In this document: positions 16,782 to 26,420 of the stretch, piece after piece
Layout of the letters: each line of letters starts with the position of its first letter
How positions within the stretch are numbered: the stretch's first letter is position 1
From: an uncultured Bdellovibrionales bacterium
GTDB taxonomy: Bacteria; Bdellovibrionota; Bdellovibrionia; Bdellovibrionales; Bdellovibrionaceae
Length of the DNA: 64,000 nucleotides
Assembly (NCBI GenBank): GCA_903926205.1
Contig: CAIYID010000008.1
Span: 30,839 to 94,838, forward strand
Reading direction: 5' to 3'
The notes under the pieces: generated by a model
What the model saw: only the letters and a program-made list of their open reading frames with translations
The model's database searches: none
What the model was told of the DNA's origin: nothing
Position numbers and translations under genes: made by a program

Positions 16782-19113
16782 CGTCGCCTCCTTGCTCTGG
16801 AGAACCGGCCTTCCATTTCTTCACGTAAACACTGCGAGAAAGGTAAGTCCTCACGGCCCTTTTTAGAGCTTCTGTCCCATGCCCATGGATAATCTTGATC
16901 CGATCTTCTTTGCGTGTCGAGGCCTGATCGAGTTCTAACTCCAATTGACTAAGTGCTTCTTCAACAGTGTGTCCTCGAAGATCAATCAGTTTTTCTTGAT
17001 TCGTTAGCGCAATGCTGGCGCCAGAAGAGCGTCGCACCAAAGTCGCCGTGGGATTTTGTGCGGATTGAGGAGGTTTAAGTTCCTGCCAAGGAAGAGTTAA
17101 ACGCATGGAGTTGGCGAGAATAAGCACTTCACCTTTTTGACTCACTGAGCTTTGCACGATGCCATCTTGTTTTAAGGAATTCACATAGACTTTGCTTCCA
17201 GGCGGAAAATTCTTAGCAAAATCTTCGGCAGAGTTCATATTCGAACTTTGTCCCGTGCCTGGCTTACTTTTAATGATTTCTGGTAATTCGTTTTTTATTT
17301 CTTGTAAACTTGTATGTCGTTTGAAGGTTTGTTCGACCTTTGATTGGGAAATCAATTCATCGATTTTTTTCTCCGCCTGGCGAACTGATTTATACAAGAG
17401 CTGTTCACGCTCGGCTTCAAATTTTTCCATTAGATGATTATATTTTTCCTGATCTTTTTTTGCCTTGGTCGTTTCACGTTTGAGGTTTTCCCGTAAATTT
17501 TGAATATCGACTTTGATTTGCTCAATCTCTTCTAATCCCGCGAGGCGTGACCTTGTGACCGGAGACAAAAGCTCCATGGAGCGAGCAATTATATCTTTCG
17601 GCACACCGACTCTTTGAGCCGTTTGAATCGCTAAGGAATCCCCTGGAATGCCGGGCAAAAATTGATAAGTCGGGCGACCGGTCTTACTGTCATACTCAAG
17701 ACTTCCACTCATGATTTTGGAATTTTTATCCCAGCCTGATTTTAAAGGTCCTAAGTGAGAAGTGATGACAGCGAAGCCCTCATTCGTCGAAAACTTTTCA
17801 ATGAAACTTCGCGCCAGTGCCGCGCCCTCTTCAGGGTCCGTGCTGCCGCAAATTTCATCGATCAATATCAAATGGTCTGCGCCTTTGAGCTCCGTGGCTT
17901 TCATTAAAAGTTTCACATGAGCAGCAAAAGTCGAAAGTTCCTCATCGAGACTTTGAGAGTCTCCGATTCCGATATGAATATTTTTAAAAAAAGGAATTCG
18001 GCTGCCACTTTCGACACAGACGGGTAGTCCACAGCGTGCCATATGGGCCGCAAGTCCAATGGATTTGAGTAAAACAGTTTTGCCGCCGGCATTGGGGCCA
18101 GATAAAATAAGAATCGATTTTTCTTGATTGAGTTGGACGGTATTAGCGATGGGTTTTTTAGTCGAAAGTTGCATTAAGGGGTGTCTCACCTCGACAAGAA
18201 AAATTTCGTTCTCCGAAAAATCAATCGTTTTTGCTTCCAGTTGTAGGCTCCATTGCGCTTGAGCAAAGAGCACATCGGCCTCTTCCATTAATTCTCGCGT
18301 GCGCCGGAAGGCTTCCACATGTTGACCTAAGTAATTGGAAAGGTCTGTGAGCAAACGCTCGATTTCCTCTTCAATTTCGACTTCCACTTGGCGCAAGCGA
18401 TTATTAAGAGGGATCACTTGGCCGGGCTCCATAAAAACAGTTTGTTTAGTGTGACTGGAGCCGTGAATCACGCCTTCAATGCTATGCTGATTGCCAGAGC
18501 GAATGGGGAGAACCCAGCGCCCTTCACGAGTCGTGACGTAACGATCTTGCAAATAATTTTGCATTTCATGAGCTTTAACCAAACGATCCAAAGTGGTTTC
18601 CACTTGGCGGGTGAGGTTTTCTTTTTCGCGAAAGAGTCGATAAAGTATTTCACTGGCATCACTGCGGATTTCCCCGCGAGGAGTTAAAATCTGATCAATG
18701 GCTGACAAAGGTTCAGAGGCATTGAGCAATTGGGAGCGAGTGCTTTCAGCCCAAGGATTTTTGAATTCTTTGAGGACTTCATCCAGAGCAACACACTCAA
18801 AACAAAAGGAACGAGCATCTTTGATTTCCAAAGCTTTCAAAACGGCCTTGCGTTTCAGACGACCGTGCCAGGGCTCAAAAAGATCCAAAGACTCCATGAA
18901 GGGACGAAGGCCTTTACTCAAGACTTCGATCGCATCAAAAATATCGCGCATGTGTTTTTGTGCTTCTGCTGGAGTTGAGAAAGACTCAATTTGTCCAAGA
19001 GAAATTCTGCCAGAGCCTGAGGTTGCCAAGTTCTGAATGTGTTTGAGAATGTCCAACCAATCGAGATTATTAAAAGCCATTTTATGATTGTCGTAATTAT
19101 TTTTATTATTCAT
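16750..19113 (-). CDS. mutS2: MutS2 family ATPase with Smr nuclease domain
   Basis: A 787-residue MutS2. The MutS-type core has Walker A in LSGPNAGGKTVLLKSIGLAA near residue 345, STFAAHVK, and the Walker B in HLILIDEICGSTDPEEG. A long coiled coil runs about 520-620. The C-terminal Smr domain (about 710-787) starts IDLRGHTVEEAL and includes KIIHGHGTEALKRAV. MutS2 proteins act on recombination intermediates or, in some bacteria, split collided ribosomes; which applies here cannot be told. The start ATG overlaps the lnt stop by 4 bases, implying translational coupling. Its C-terminal GGDGVTW coding sequence also carries the Shine-Dalgarno of the next gene. Confidence 0.94.
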   Translation of the reverse strand: MNNKNNYDNHKMAFNNLDWLDILKHIQNLATSGSGRISLGQIESFSTPAEAQKHMRDIFDAIEVLSKGLRPFMESLDLFEPWHGRLKRKAVLKALEIKDARSFCFECVALDEVLKEFKNPWAESTRSQLLNASEPLSAIDQILTPRGEIRSDASEILYRLFREKENLTRQVETTLDRLVKAHEMQNYLQDRYVTTREGRWVLPIRSGNQHSIEGVIHGSSHTKQTVFMEPGQVIPLNNRLRQVEVEIEEEIERLLTDLSNYLGQHVEAFRRTRELMEEADVLFAQAQWSLQLEAKTIDFSENEIFLVEVRHPLMQLSTKKPIANTVQLNQEKSILILSGPNAGGKTVLLKSIGLAAHMARCGLPVCVESGSRIPFFKNIHIGIGDSQSLDEELSTFAAHVKLLMKATELKGADHLILIDEICGSTDPEEGAALARSFIEKFSTNEGFAVITSHLGPLKSGWDKNSKIMSGSLEYDSKTGRPTYQFLPGIPGDSLAIQTAQRVGVPKDIIARSMELLSPVTRSRLAGLEEIEQIKVDIQNLRENLKRETTKAKKDQEKYNHLMEKFEAEREQLLYKSVRQAEKKIDELISQSKVEQTFKRHTSLQEIKNELPEIIKSKPGTGQSSNMNSAEDFAKNFPPGSKVYVNSLKQDGIVQSSVSQKGEVLILANSMRLTLPWQELKPPQSAQNPTATLVRRSSGASIALTNQEKLIDLRGHTVEEALSQLELELDQASTRKEDRIKIIHGHGTEALKRAVRTYLSRSVYVKKWKAGSPEQGGDGVTWAELGND

Positions 19114-20759
19114 GTTGATTGACTGTGTTTATTGTCCTGTTTACTAACCATTTTTTTTGCCCGGCCTTTTCCTATCAAGACGGACAAGATCACAATTAGC
19201 AACAGAATCAGTGGAAGCCAAGAATGATATTGAGTGAAGAAGGTCATAGGGGCTTGCTTTTTAAAAGGAATCTCAAAGCGGCCATACCAGGGAGTAAATT
19301 GTGCAGATTTCTGTAACTGTGTGCCATCGGCCAAAATGGCGGTGGTGATGCCCGTGTTGGTGGTGCGCAAAAGCGGCCGGCGGGTTTCAACTCCACGGGC
19401 CAAAGTCATCATCATATGTTGATGAGATTCAGAGGTGGGGCCAAACCAAGAATCATTTGTCAGATTCACTAAAATATCTGCACCGAGGTGTGCGAGCTCC
19501 GCTGAAAATTCTGGGTAAAGGCTTTCATAACAAATCTGCGGACCAATCTTGTATTCGTTGAAGGGAATAATTTGAGGACCGGTGCCCCGAGACCAACCTT
19601 CGCCAGCGGGGCTAATTTTGGTTAAAATTGGAAAGTAATCAGTCAGTGGAGTGTATTCTCCAAAAACTAATAAATTTGTTTTATGATAAGGCGAGCCAAA
19701 CAACTGCCCGTTTGCCCCATAAAGAAAAAGTCCGTTGTAATTTCGATTCAAACCCTTGGCATCGAATGTGTGTGCGTAACCGCCAGTAAGAATCGGCTTT
19801 TTGATCTCTTTGAGAAAATGCTGAAACTGGTTGGCATAGGGTCTATTGACCAGATCCATCACTTCAAGATAATCAGGATAGGCGGATTCGGGCCAAATGA
19901 CTAAATCAATGTCGGAATATTGTCTGAGCCCTTCGCGTGTGAGTTCAAAATATTGATTCACGATGGATTGTTCGAAGCCCGCTCCTTTTTCGGCCATGAC
20001 TTTTTCAAAATTGCCGATGTTGGCCTGAATTTGAAGGACATTGAGTTTTGAGTCAGTGACTCTCCATTCAGCGCGCTTTTCTAAACCCCAAAAGTGCAAG
20101 CCGGCGAAGATTCCGATAATGGCCAATGATTTCCAAATTAAATAGAAATATTTTCCGGTGTTTTTTGCTTGCAGAAAGGCCCAGGTGAGTCCGGCGTTGG
20201 CAAATAAAACCAAAAGGCTCAAGCCTTGAAAGCCAAAGACATCGGCCGTTTGGGCGATGGGAGATTTCATCCACAAAAAAGTGTAGCCAAAATTCCACGG
20301 AAAGAGGCTCGGCCAATAGATTTCGCCAAGTCCTGTGAAAGCCGCCAAGAGCACGAGGGTGACGGACTCTGAAAGCTGCAGCCGTGATCTGAGCCACTGA
20401 GCGCCTCCTGCGGCCACAGCGTAGTAGGTATGCACCGTGGCGACGAAGAGTAAAAGCACCAGAAGCGCCACCGGCCAAGGCATATAGCCAAATTCGTGGC
20501 TGACGTAGGCGATCCAGTAAAATCCAATGAGAGACAAAATGAACTGCGTCCACCAGCCTCGAGCGAAGCTGCTCCAAAAACTTTCTTGATTCTCAAGAAC
20601 TTCTAGCCACAGCGGTATCAGACAAAAGAGTAACGCCCACGGTGGAAAGGGAATGTAGGAAGTTCCAATTAAAACACCAGAAAAAATTGCACCTTTGTTT
20701 TTACGAAGAATTGCAATAGTTTTACTTTTAAACTTGAAAAATCTTGAGTCTCGATTCAT
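19110..20759 (-). CDS. lnt: Apolipoprotein N-acyltransferase
   Basis: A 549-residue inner-membrane enzyme that adds the third acyl chain to lipoproteins. The N-terminal ~220 residues contain about six to seven hydrophobic segments. The periplasmic nitrilase-like domain follows, with the Glu-Lys-Cys triad: glutamate in VIWPESAYP, lysine in YHKTNLLVFGEYTP and cysteine in IGPQICYESLYPEF. The later NLTNDSWFGPTSESHQH and GITTAI motifs are typical. A last membrane segment lies at about 515-535. The first gene of a coupled operon with mutS2, it supports the many lipoproteins of the window. Only 12 bases separate its start from the divergent zinc-finger gene. Confidence 0.94.
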   Translation of the reverse strand: MNRDSRFFKFKSKTIAILRKNKGAIFSGVLIGTSYIPFPPWALLFCLIPLWLEVLENQESFWSSFARGWWTQFILSLIGFYWIAYVSHEFGYMPWPVALLVLLLFVATVHTYYAVAAGGAQWLRSRLQLSESVTLVLLAAFTGLGEIYWPSLFPWNFGYTFLWMKSPIAQTADVFGFQGLSLLVLFANAGLTWAFLQAKNTGKYFYLIWKSLAIIGIFAGLHFWGLEKRAEWRVTDSKLNVLQIQANIGNFEKVMAEKGAGFEQSIVNQYFELTREGLRQYSDIDLVIWPESAYPDYLEVMDLVNRPYANQFQHFLKEIKKPILTGGYAHTFDAKGLNRNYNGLFLYGANGQLFGSPYHKTNLLVFGEYTPLTDYFPILTKISPAGEGWSRGTGPQIIPFNEYKIGPQICYESLYPEFSAELAHLGADILVNLTNDSWFGPTSESHQHMMMTLARGVETRRPLLRTTNTGITTAILADGTQLQKSAQFTPWYGRFEIPFKKQAPMTFFTQYHSWLPLILLLIVILSVLIGKGRAKKMVSKQDNKHSQST

Positions 20760-20771
20760 GATTAAAATGTG

Positions 20772-21635
20772 ATGGAAAATTTTGAATCTGTAAACAACAA
20801 TACGAGCGCCGTTAAGAATGGCGCAAATTTCGGTGCAAGCCTAGTTGGCGATTTTGCAAGTATTGAATTTCGTTGTCCGCAGTGTTTCAAGCTCTATCGT
20901 GTAAATACGAAAGATATTTATTCGTCTCAGCCGCAATTTGAATGTCAGACGTGTCATGCCAATTTTGTTTTTGATTATCCGCCCAAAAATGTAAAGGCCA
21001 TTTACACTCGAGCCCTCTCACTTCCCCAGGTTGGAAAATTATCTAAATTGGGAAATCGTGTTTTAAGTAAAAAGGGATCTGAGTTGAAGGCTTGCCCAAA
21101 GTGTCTGACGATGAATCCTCGTGGTGTGAATGAATGCTACAAATGCGGAGTTGTTTTTTCAAAAATAGAAATGGTCCAACATGAGCCCAAGGCTGGGCAT
21201 TTACCGAGTCTTATGAAAATGTGGCAAGATCTTATGCATGATTATAATAACATGACTAAGCACATGGCTTTCGTTGATCGCTGCGAAGAATTACATGCTC
21301 TTCCTTTTGCTCTAAAAAAATATAAAGATTTGAAGGAAGTGCAGCCTCAAGATTCTTTGGCTCACCAAATGTTGAATTCTGTTTTGATCAAGTCCTTATC
21401 TCGGCAAGCGAGCCAGGTTGTGGACCATCGATTTTTGAGTTTCCTGAAAGAGGTTCCCTACGCCAATTTGCTGCGTGTTTTTCCTCTAGTTCTAGGGGCT
21501 CTATTGATTTTATTAGGCCTTTTAAGTAATGGCAGTCGTAATTTTGCAGGCGGTGGAGTGGCCTTTTTGGTTCTTATCCTTGGACTTACCTATGTCCTCA
21601 AAGGGCGATTGGACTGGCGCGATTTCTGGCGCTGA
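20772..21635 (+). CDS. Zinc-finger membrane protein (MJ0042-type finger)
   Basis: A 287-residue protein. Near the N-terminus is a CxxC...CxxC finger (EFRCPQCFKLYRV, then QFECQTCHANFVF), the MJ0042-like pattern common in delta-type bacteria. A second zinc ribbon follows near residue 108 (ACPKCLTMNPRGVNECYKCG). A helical middle region comes next, then two predicted membrane segments near the C-terminus (FPLVLGALLILLGLLS and GGGVAFLVLILGLTYVL). The function is unknown; a membrane-tethered regulator or assembly factor is conceivable. The start is the ATG at 20772, preceded directly by an in-frame GTG; no Shine-Dalgarno is clear. Confidence 0.8.
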   Translation: MENFESVNNNTSAVKNGANFGASLVGDFASIEFRCPQCFKLYRVNTKDIYSSQPQFECQTCHANFVFDYPPKNVKAIYTRALSLPQVGKLSKLGNRVLSKKGSELKACPKCLTMNPRGVNECYKCGVVFSKIEMVQHEPKAGHLPSLMKMWQDLMHDYNNMTKHMAFVDRCEELHALPFALKKYKDLKEVQPQDSLAHQMLNSVLIKSLSRQASQVVDHRFLSFLKEVPYANLLRVFPLVLGALLILLGLLSNGSRNFAGGGVAFLVLILGLTYVLKGRLDWRDFWR

Positions 21636-21717
21636 ATCGCTCCCAGATATTCTTTTGAGAATCAAATTCGTTAGCGACTTATGTAGCCATATCTTCATGA
21701 GTCCCAAAGAAAACCAA

Positions 21718-23049
21718 TCAAAGATTGTCGTTCTTGATCGCTTGTCTTAAACGAGGCTGATTCGTTGCCTTTGGATCGGTGATGGGTAACTTCTGCAAAA
21801 TTGCATGAGCCGTTTCCTTCGGCGTAGGATAGAAACTGGTTGAAACAAAGGTGTCTTCACTATGCCCCGAGCCACCAAAGGCTGTGATGCCCTGATCCTC
21901 TTTGACGACGGCTTTATAGAGATTTAATTTCCGATATTGTGCGGTCTTATTTACTAACTTTTCATCGGCATCACCGGTGGAGATAATGTAGCGTTTGACT
22001 TGCTCTGGATCGGTGATACCTCGACGAGCCATCACCAGCACGGCCGCTCCTGTCACAAAAGCAGTCGCTTGCGAAGTTCCAGTCATATACCCGTAAGCAT
22101 TTCCTGGCAAAAGTGACAAGATATTTTGTCCGGGAGCTGCGATGTCGACTGATTTTATTCCATAGTTTGAAGAAGCGAGCACTTGGTGGTTGGGGTCTAA
22201 GGCTGTCACAGAAATAATATTACTTAAGCCATAGTCCGCGGGATAATAATGGTTGATATCTGAATTTGACCTTTCGTTTCCTGCGGCTGCAACAAAGAGG
22301 ATTCCCGCTTTGCGAGCTTCTTCGATGGCATCGTGTTCCTCTTGACTGAATTCAGTTCCGCCACCGGAATAATTGATGATTTGTGCATTCATTGATTTGG
22401 CATAATGAATGGCGTTCACAGTGTTGCGTAAATTATCTGTGCCCACAACTTTTGGATCGAAATACTTCAAGCACATAATACTGACATCAGGAGAAATTCC
22501 AGCGATGCCTTTGTTATTGCCGGCTTCCGCTCCAATAATTCCAGCGATATGAGTGCCATGCCCGTGGTTGTCAGTAAGATCGCCATTGTTAGAGACAAAA
22601 TTCCAGCCATGCACATCATCAACGAAACCATTGCCATCATCGTCGATACCATTAGTTGCTTTATCGTGACCTTTGCTGTCTTTTCCTGATTCGCCCGGAT
22701 TGGTCCAAATATTAGTTTGTAAATCTTCATGATTAATATCACAGCCAGTGTCGATCACTGCGACCACGATATTTTTACTGCCTTTGGTGATATTCCACGC
22801 TTTCAAAGCGCTCACATTGTGAATACCCCAGGCTTGGGCGATCGCGGGATCATTCATGATGACACTGGGCTCATCATGAATTTTGGTGGTGGTATTGGTT
22901 GCATCAGGCAGTTCTAAATTTCGTTTATTGGATTTAACTTTCGACGAGAATGAAGATTCACCGTGATTGTAGTAAAAATACAATCCCACGCCAAAGCTTG
23001 CAATTGCGATGAGAACTGCCGTTCGAAAAAACCACTTTGAGACACTCAT
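21718..23049 (-). CDS. Subtilisin-like serine protease (S8 family), exported or membrane-anchored
   Basis: A 443-residue protease. An N-terminal hydrophobic segment (FFRTAVLIAIASFGVGLYFY) is a signal peptide or anchor. The catalytic triad is complete: Asp in VAVIDTGCDINHEDL, His in DNHGHGTHIAGIIGAEAG, and Ser in TGTSQATAFVTGAAVL, with the oxyanion Asn in VAAAGNERSN. The region NPGESGKDSKGHDKATNGID and the following DDDGNGFVDD-like stretch is an acidic, calcium-binding-like loop known in this subfamily. The propeptide is short. The start ATG has GGAGG four bases upstream. Predatory bacteria export many such enzymes to digest prey; that role is inference. Confidence 0.93.
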   Translation of the reverse strand: MSVSKWFFRTAVLIAIASFGVGLYFYYNHGESSFSSKVKSNKRNLELPDATNTTTKIHDEPSVIMNDPAIAQAWGIHNVSALKAWNITKGSKNIVVAVIDTGCDINHEDLQTNIWTNPGESGKDSKGHDKATNGIDDDGNGFVDDVHGWNFVSNNGDLTDNHGHGTHIAGIIGAEAGNNKGIAGISPDVSIMCLKYFDPKVVGTDNLRNTVNAIHYAKSMNAQIINYSGGGTEFSQEEHDAIEEARKAGILFVAAAGNERSNSDINHYYPADYGLSNIISVTALDPNHQVLASSNYGIKSVDIAAPGQNILSLLPGNAYGYMTGTSQATAFVTGAAVLVMARRGITDPEQVKRYIISTGDADEKLVNKTAQYRKLNLYKAVVKEDQGITAFGGSGHSEDTFVSTSFYPTPKETAHAILQKLPITDPKATNQPRLRQAIKNDNL

Positions 23050-23193
23050 TTGGCCTCCGCCATTTAACTTCACTCTTCATTTCCTTTACGGAAAATTTAA
23101 GAAAAAAGTTAATGAGTTAATGGGTTTTTACGATTTACGAATTGCCCGCAAAAAACTGTTACCGAAGCGGCTCAAAATAAGCTAGATTGTCTC

Positions 23194-25353
23194 TCAATTT
23201 GAGACAGTGTTCTTATTGTTGAGATTTTCCAGTGCGCTCTTGTTGAGTTGTAAATTCTCGAGGCAATTTCGAGGAAAGGGGAGGCTTTCTCCAATTTTAT
23301 TCATTCTTCGGTAGAAAATATAATTGCGAAGCACCAACTTGACGTAAGCCCGGGTTTCTTCGTAGGGAATGTCTTCTATGAATTCCAGAGGATCTTCGCG
23401 CAGTCTTGTTTTGAGCCAAGTATTGATGGCTTTCTCACTCGCATTGTAAGCCGCAGCGGTTAATATCAACTGACCATGGTATTTATGCGATAACTGAGAC
23501 AAGAGAGAGACTCCGACAGGAATATTGATTTTTGGCAAATAAAGATCTTCGTGGTTTTCCAAATGCACATTCGCATTTTTTTCGTGCAATTTGGCAATAG
23601 TGGGTAGCAATTGCATTAAGCCAAAGGCATCGGCGGAACTTCTGGCCATGGGATCAAAAGAACTTTCTTGGCGAATGATGGATAGAACTAACTCTGATTC
23701 GATACCAAACTTTGTGGCGGCGGGTTCTATCAGTTCAAGATATTTTTTAGGAAAGAGTAATTCGGGATGTGTTTCCAAAAGTTTATTTTTTGTATCGGAA
23801 TCAAGTAAAGCTAATTGGGTAAAAAGCGGTTGATAGAGGCCTCCCTCGGCTAGATTTTTGAAAATAAAAAGCATGACTTCCTGGTTTAACACCGCAGGCG
23901 TGCGAAGCTGGGGAAAACTGGTAGTGATGAGTTTTGCTAAAACTTCTTTTTCTTCAACTTCAACCAGCGCGCGCATTTTTCTTTGAAGCGTAAGATCCAA
24001 AGGTAAGTTGGGCGTTGGTTCAATTGATCCCGAATTATTTATTTTTAAAGCTGGAATGGCCTCGTTCAATTTATAGAAAGAAACTAAACCATAATAACCG
24101 AGAGGATCTTCTTCCGTGAGGCCTTTAAAAAGGCGATGACTCACCTCGGGTTGCCCAGCTTGTTCCCAGCTCTGGCCTTGCCAAAAACGATATTTAAATT
24201 TGGCATATCGATCATTCGAAATTTTTTCCAACTCGGCAAACTTGACAGCGGCTTTTTCAAATTCTTCTGTTTTTCTTAAAATCCAGGCTTGCGCAAAGAG
24301 GATTTTCTCTTTCGCGGTTTGTGAATCGTGAACTTCAGTTTCTGCAACTTGAAAATATTTTATGGCGGATTTTTCATCGTGAGCTTCTTCCGCAATTTTT
24401 CCTAAAATAAAATTGATGTCGTTTAAAGGAAAGCGACCTTTTAATTCTTTCATGGCTTGATTGAGTGTTTGGCGTGCCATCGAAATATCACCCTCAGTCC
24501 AATGAGCGCGGGCTAAGGTCAGGTAGGCTTCATTTATTCGACCTTCATTAGAGGATTTCTCTGTGCGATTTTTTTTAAGCCACGTGACCAATTCTTGTGC
24601 GGCTTTAATATGATCTGTTTTTTTTTGCTCTAATTTGTAAGTACTTCGAATTTGTTTAAGGGCTTGATATTTTTCATCCGCAGAAAATTCTTTATCACTG
24701 AGAATTTTCTGACAATACTTGCGAGCTTCATTGAACTCTCTTTGTAATAAAAAATCTTGAGAGATTCGAAACCATTCTTTTTTGCTTGGACTCGGATTTA
24801 ATCTTGGCGCCACATGATAATATCTATCTTGGGTGTCGCTCAAGAGTTCTTGATCTTGACTTAATTTGGCTTGCTCGAGGGCGCGCTGGAGGAATTCTAA
24901 TTTTTCTTTATTGAGAATTGATTGTTTAGAGCGTTCAATCAAGGCTTTCGCTAACTTTTTTGAGTCGTTGCTGACTTCTGCTTCCCGTAATTCTCGCTCC
25001 ACATTCAATGGATTGAGCCAAGGTTTTTCCTCCAGCCACTCTTTTGTGATCACGGGAAGAGCCCCGGGATGTTCACAAGTAAGGTGAGCCCGCATCAAGG
25101 CTAAATCAGATAATAAAAAAGTAGAATTACTGGCTAGATAGGTAAAGATTTCGCAAGCCTGTGGAGGAGTGTTGGCACTAACAGCTCTTGCTAATTTATA
25201 TTTCGCAAGCCATTCCTTTTGCTGAAGGGTTTGCTTTTGACTTAAATCCTCGAGGTTGGTTTCCTTATGAGTGGTACTGCAACTTAAACTCAAGGCGGCA
25301 AAAATAAAAAAAGCCGGCAAAAGAGAAAAAAAATTTGTTACTACTGAGCGCAT
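23194..25353 (-). CDS. Soluble lytic transglycosylase-like lipoprotein (Slt family)
   Basis: A 719-residue protein that should cleave peptidoglycan glycan strands. The N-terminus is a lipoprotein signal with lipobox LSLSC (Cys25). The long middle (about 40-520) is helical TPR/alpha-superhelix, as in Slt70. The C-terminal SLT domain (about 560-690) contains ESELVLSIIRQESSFDP with the catalytic Glu, SSADAFGLMQLLP, and LTAAAYNASEKAINTW. ETRAYVKLVLRNYIFYR follows. It is probably anchored to the outer membrane and acts in wall turnover or on prey wall. It stands alone, about 145 bases after the start of the protease gene and 70 after htpX. Confidence 0.92.
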   Translation of the reverse strand: MRSVVTNFFSLLPAFFIFAALSLSCSTTHKETNLEDLSQKQTLQQKEWLAKYKLARAVSANTPPQACEIFTYLASNSTFLLSDLALMRAHLTCEHPGALPVITKEWLEEKPWLNPLNVERELREAEVSNDSKKLAKALIERSKQSILNKEKLEFLQRALEQAKLSQDQELLSDTQDRYYHVAPRLNPSPSKKEWFRISQDFLLQREFNEARKYCQKILSDKEFSADEKYQALKQIRSTYKLEQKKTDHIKAAQELVTWLKKNRTEKSSNEGRINEAYLTLARAHWTEGDISMARQTLNQAMKELKGRFPLNDINFILGKIAEEAHDEKSAIKYFQVAETEVHDSQTAKEKILFAQAWILRKTEEFEKAAVKFAELEKISNDRYAKFKYRFWQGQSWEQAGQPEVSHRLFKGLTEEDPLGYYGLVSFYKLNEAIPALKINNSGSIEPTPNLPLDLTLQRKMRALVEVEEKEVLAKLITTSFPQLRTPAVLNQEVMLFIFKNLAEGGLYQPLFTQLALLDSDTKNKLLETHPELLFPKKYLELIEPAATKFGIESELVLSIIRQESSFDPMARSSADAFGLMQLLPTIAKLHEKNANVHLENHEDLYLPKINIPVGVSLLSQLSHKYHGQLILTAAAYNASEKAINTWLKTRLREDPLEFIEDIPYEETRAYVKLVLRNYIFYRRMNKIGESLPFPRNCLENLQLNKSALENLNNKNTVSN

Positions 25354-25423
25354 GTCACCATTCTAAAATTGAAGAGCTCGAGAGTCCACAGAACCTGGCC
25401 CTCATGGGCTTTAAGTTTTAGCC

Positions 25424-26320
25424 TCAAATTTGAGCTTCAAGTCGTGCAATGCGTTCTTTTAAGTCGGGGTGTGTGGAAAATAAAGCTGAAAAAGACATTG
25501 GGCCAGAGGGCCGATTGGTGATTTTCAAGGTGGCAAGTCCAGAGTGATCAGGCTCAATTCGATCCACTTGTTGCTGCAAGCGTCGAAGTCCTGCAATCAT
25601 TTTTTGGCGACCAGCAAAACGAGCGCCACCGGCGTCGGCGCGAAATTCTCTTTGACGAGAAAAATAATTAATCGCAATGGAGCCAAGAATGGTGAAGGCA
25701 ATATCAAAAACAAAAGTGAGCAGCATGCGCACCCAGTAGCGAGACTTTTCTTCGAAACTTTGAGAAACAATCTGCGCCACCACTCTTGAAAAGAAAAGAA
25801 CAAAAGCGTTCACGATTCCCTGGATCAAAGTCATGGTCACCATATCACCGTTAGCAATATGAGCAATCTCATGTCCTAAAACTCCTTCGATTTCGTTTCG
25901 TTCCATCACTTGGAGCAGTCCGGAGCTCACGGCCACCAGGGAATTATTCCGAGTCGGTCCCGTAGCAAAGGCATTGATTTCCGGAGCTTCATAAATTCCC
26001 ACTTCAGGCATTTTTGAAAGCCCAGCGTTCTGTGCCAGTTGATGAACCAGATCAAGCAACGTTCTCTGCGCAGGCTCGTTGGTGTTTGGATCAATGACCT
26101 TCACACCCATGGCCATTTTGGCCATGAACTTAGATAAGAGCAAAGAAACAAAAGCGCCGCCCATCCCCCAGACAGCAGAAAAAACAATCAGATATCCTAA
26201 ATATCCATTCATTCGATTGAGGTGAAAAACCTGAGTGATCAGGGAAAAAACAACACTGATCGTGATCATCACCAAAATGTTAGTAAGGAAAAACAAACCA
26301 ACCCGACGAAACATTTGCAT
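25424..26320 (-). CDS. htpX: HtpX membrane zinc protease
   Basis: A 298-residue M48 protease that degrades misfolded inner-membrane proteins. Two hydrophobic segments lie at the N-terminus (FFLTNILVMITISVVFSLI and a second near 35-60). The zinc site is GVLGHEIAHIANGDM, and the downstream glutamate ligand lies in SRQREFRADAGGARFAGR. Two further membrane segments lie between. The C-terminal FSTHPDLKERIARLE is typical. The start ATG is 8 bases after GGAG. A 19-bp palindrome and a promoter-like pair lie directly upstream (see those entries), suggesting control by a repressor. Confidence 0.95.
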   Translation of the reverse strand: MQMFRRVGLFFLTNILVMITISVVFSLITQVFHLNRMNGYLGYLIVFSAVWGMGGAFVSLLLSKFMAKMAMGVKVIDPNTNEPAQRTLLDLVHQLAQNAGLSKMPEVGIYEAPEINAFATGPTRNNSLVAVSSGLLQVMERNEIEGVLGHEIAHIANGDMVTMTLIQGIVNAFVLFFSRVVAQIVSQSFEEKSRYWVRMLLTFVFDIAFTILGSIAINYFSRQREFRADAGGARFAGRQKMIAGLRRLQQQVDRIEPDHSGLATLKITNRPSGPMSFSALFSTHPDLKERIARLEAQI

Positions 26321-26332
26321 GTAAAAATCTCC

Positions 26333-26351
26333 TGCAGTTAGATTAACTGCA
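26333..26351. promoter_or_regulatory. Perfect palindrome upstream of htpX (candidate operator)
   Basis: TGCAGTTAGATTAACTGCA is a perfect dyad with 8-bp arms and a 3-bp centre. It touches the end of the predicted -10 box and abuts the GGAG ribosome-binding site on its other side. Its position across the expected transcription start suits a repressor operator. The transcript could also fold it as a hairpin next to the Shine-Dalgarno. Confidence 0.55.
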
Positions 26352-26378
26352 TTTTGTGACTAAAATAAAATTTGTCAA
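26351..26378 (-). promoter_or_regulatory. Predicted sigma-70-type promoter of htpX
   Basis: On the minus strand, TTGACA (26373-26378) is followed after 16 bases by CAAAAT (26351-26356). The -35 box is a perfect match and the -10 is 4 of 6. The transcription start would fall inside the adjacent palindrome. Confidence 0.5.
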
Positions 26379-26420
26379 TCTCTTACTGAGTCTAACTAAA
26401 GACACCAGTGAGCCGCCTCA

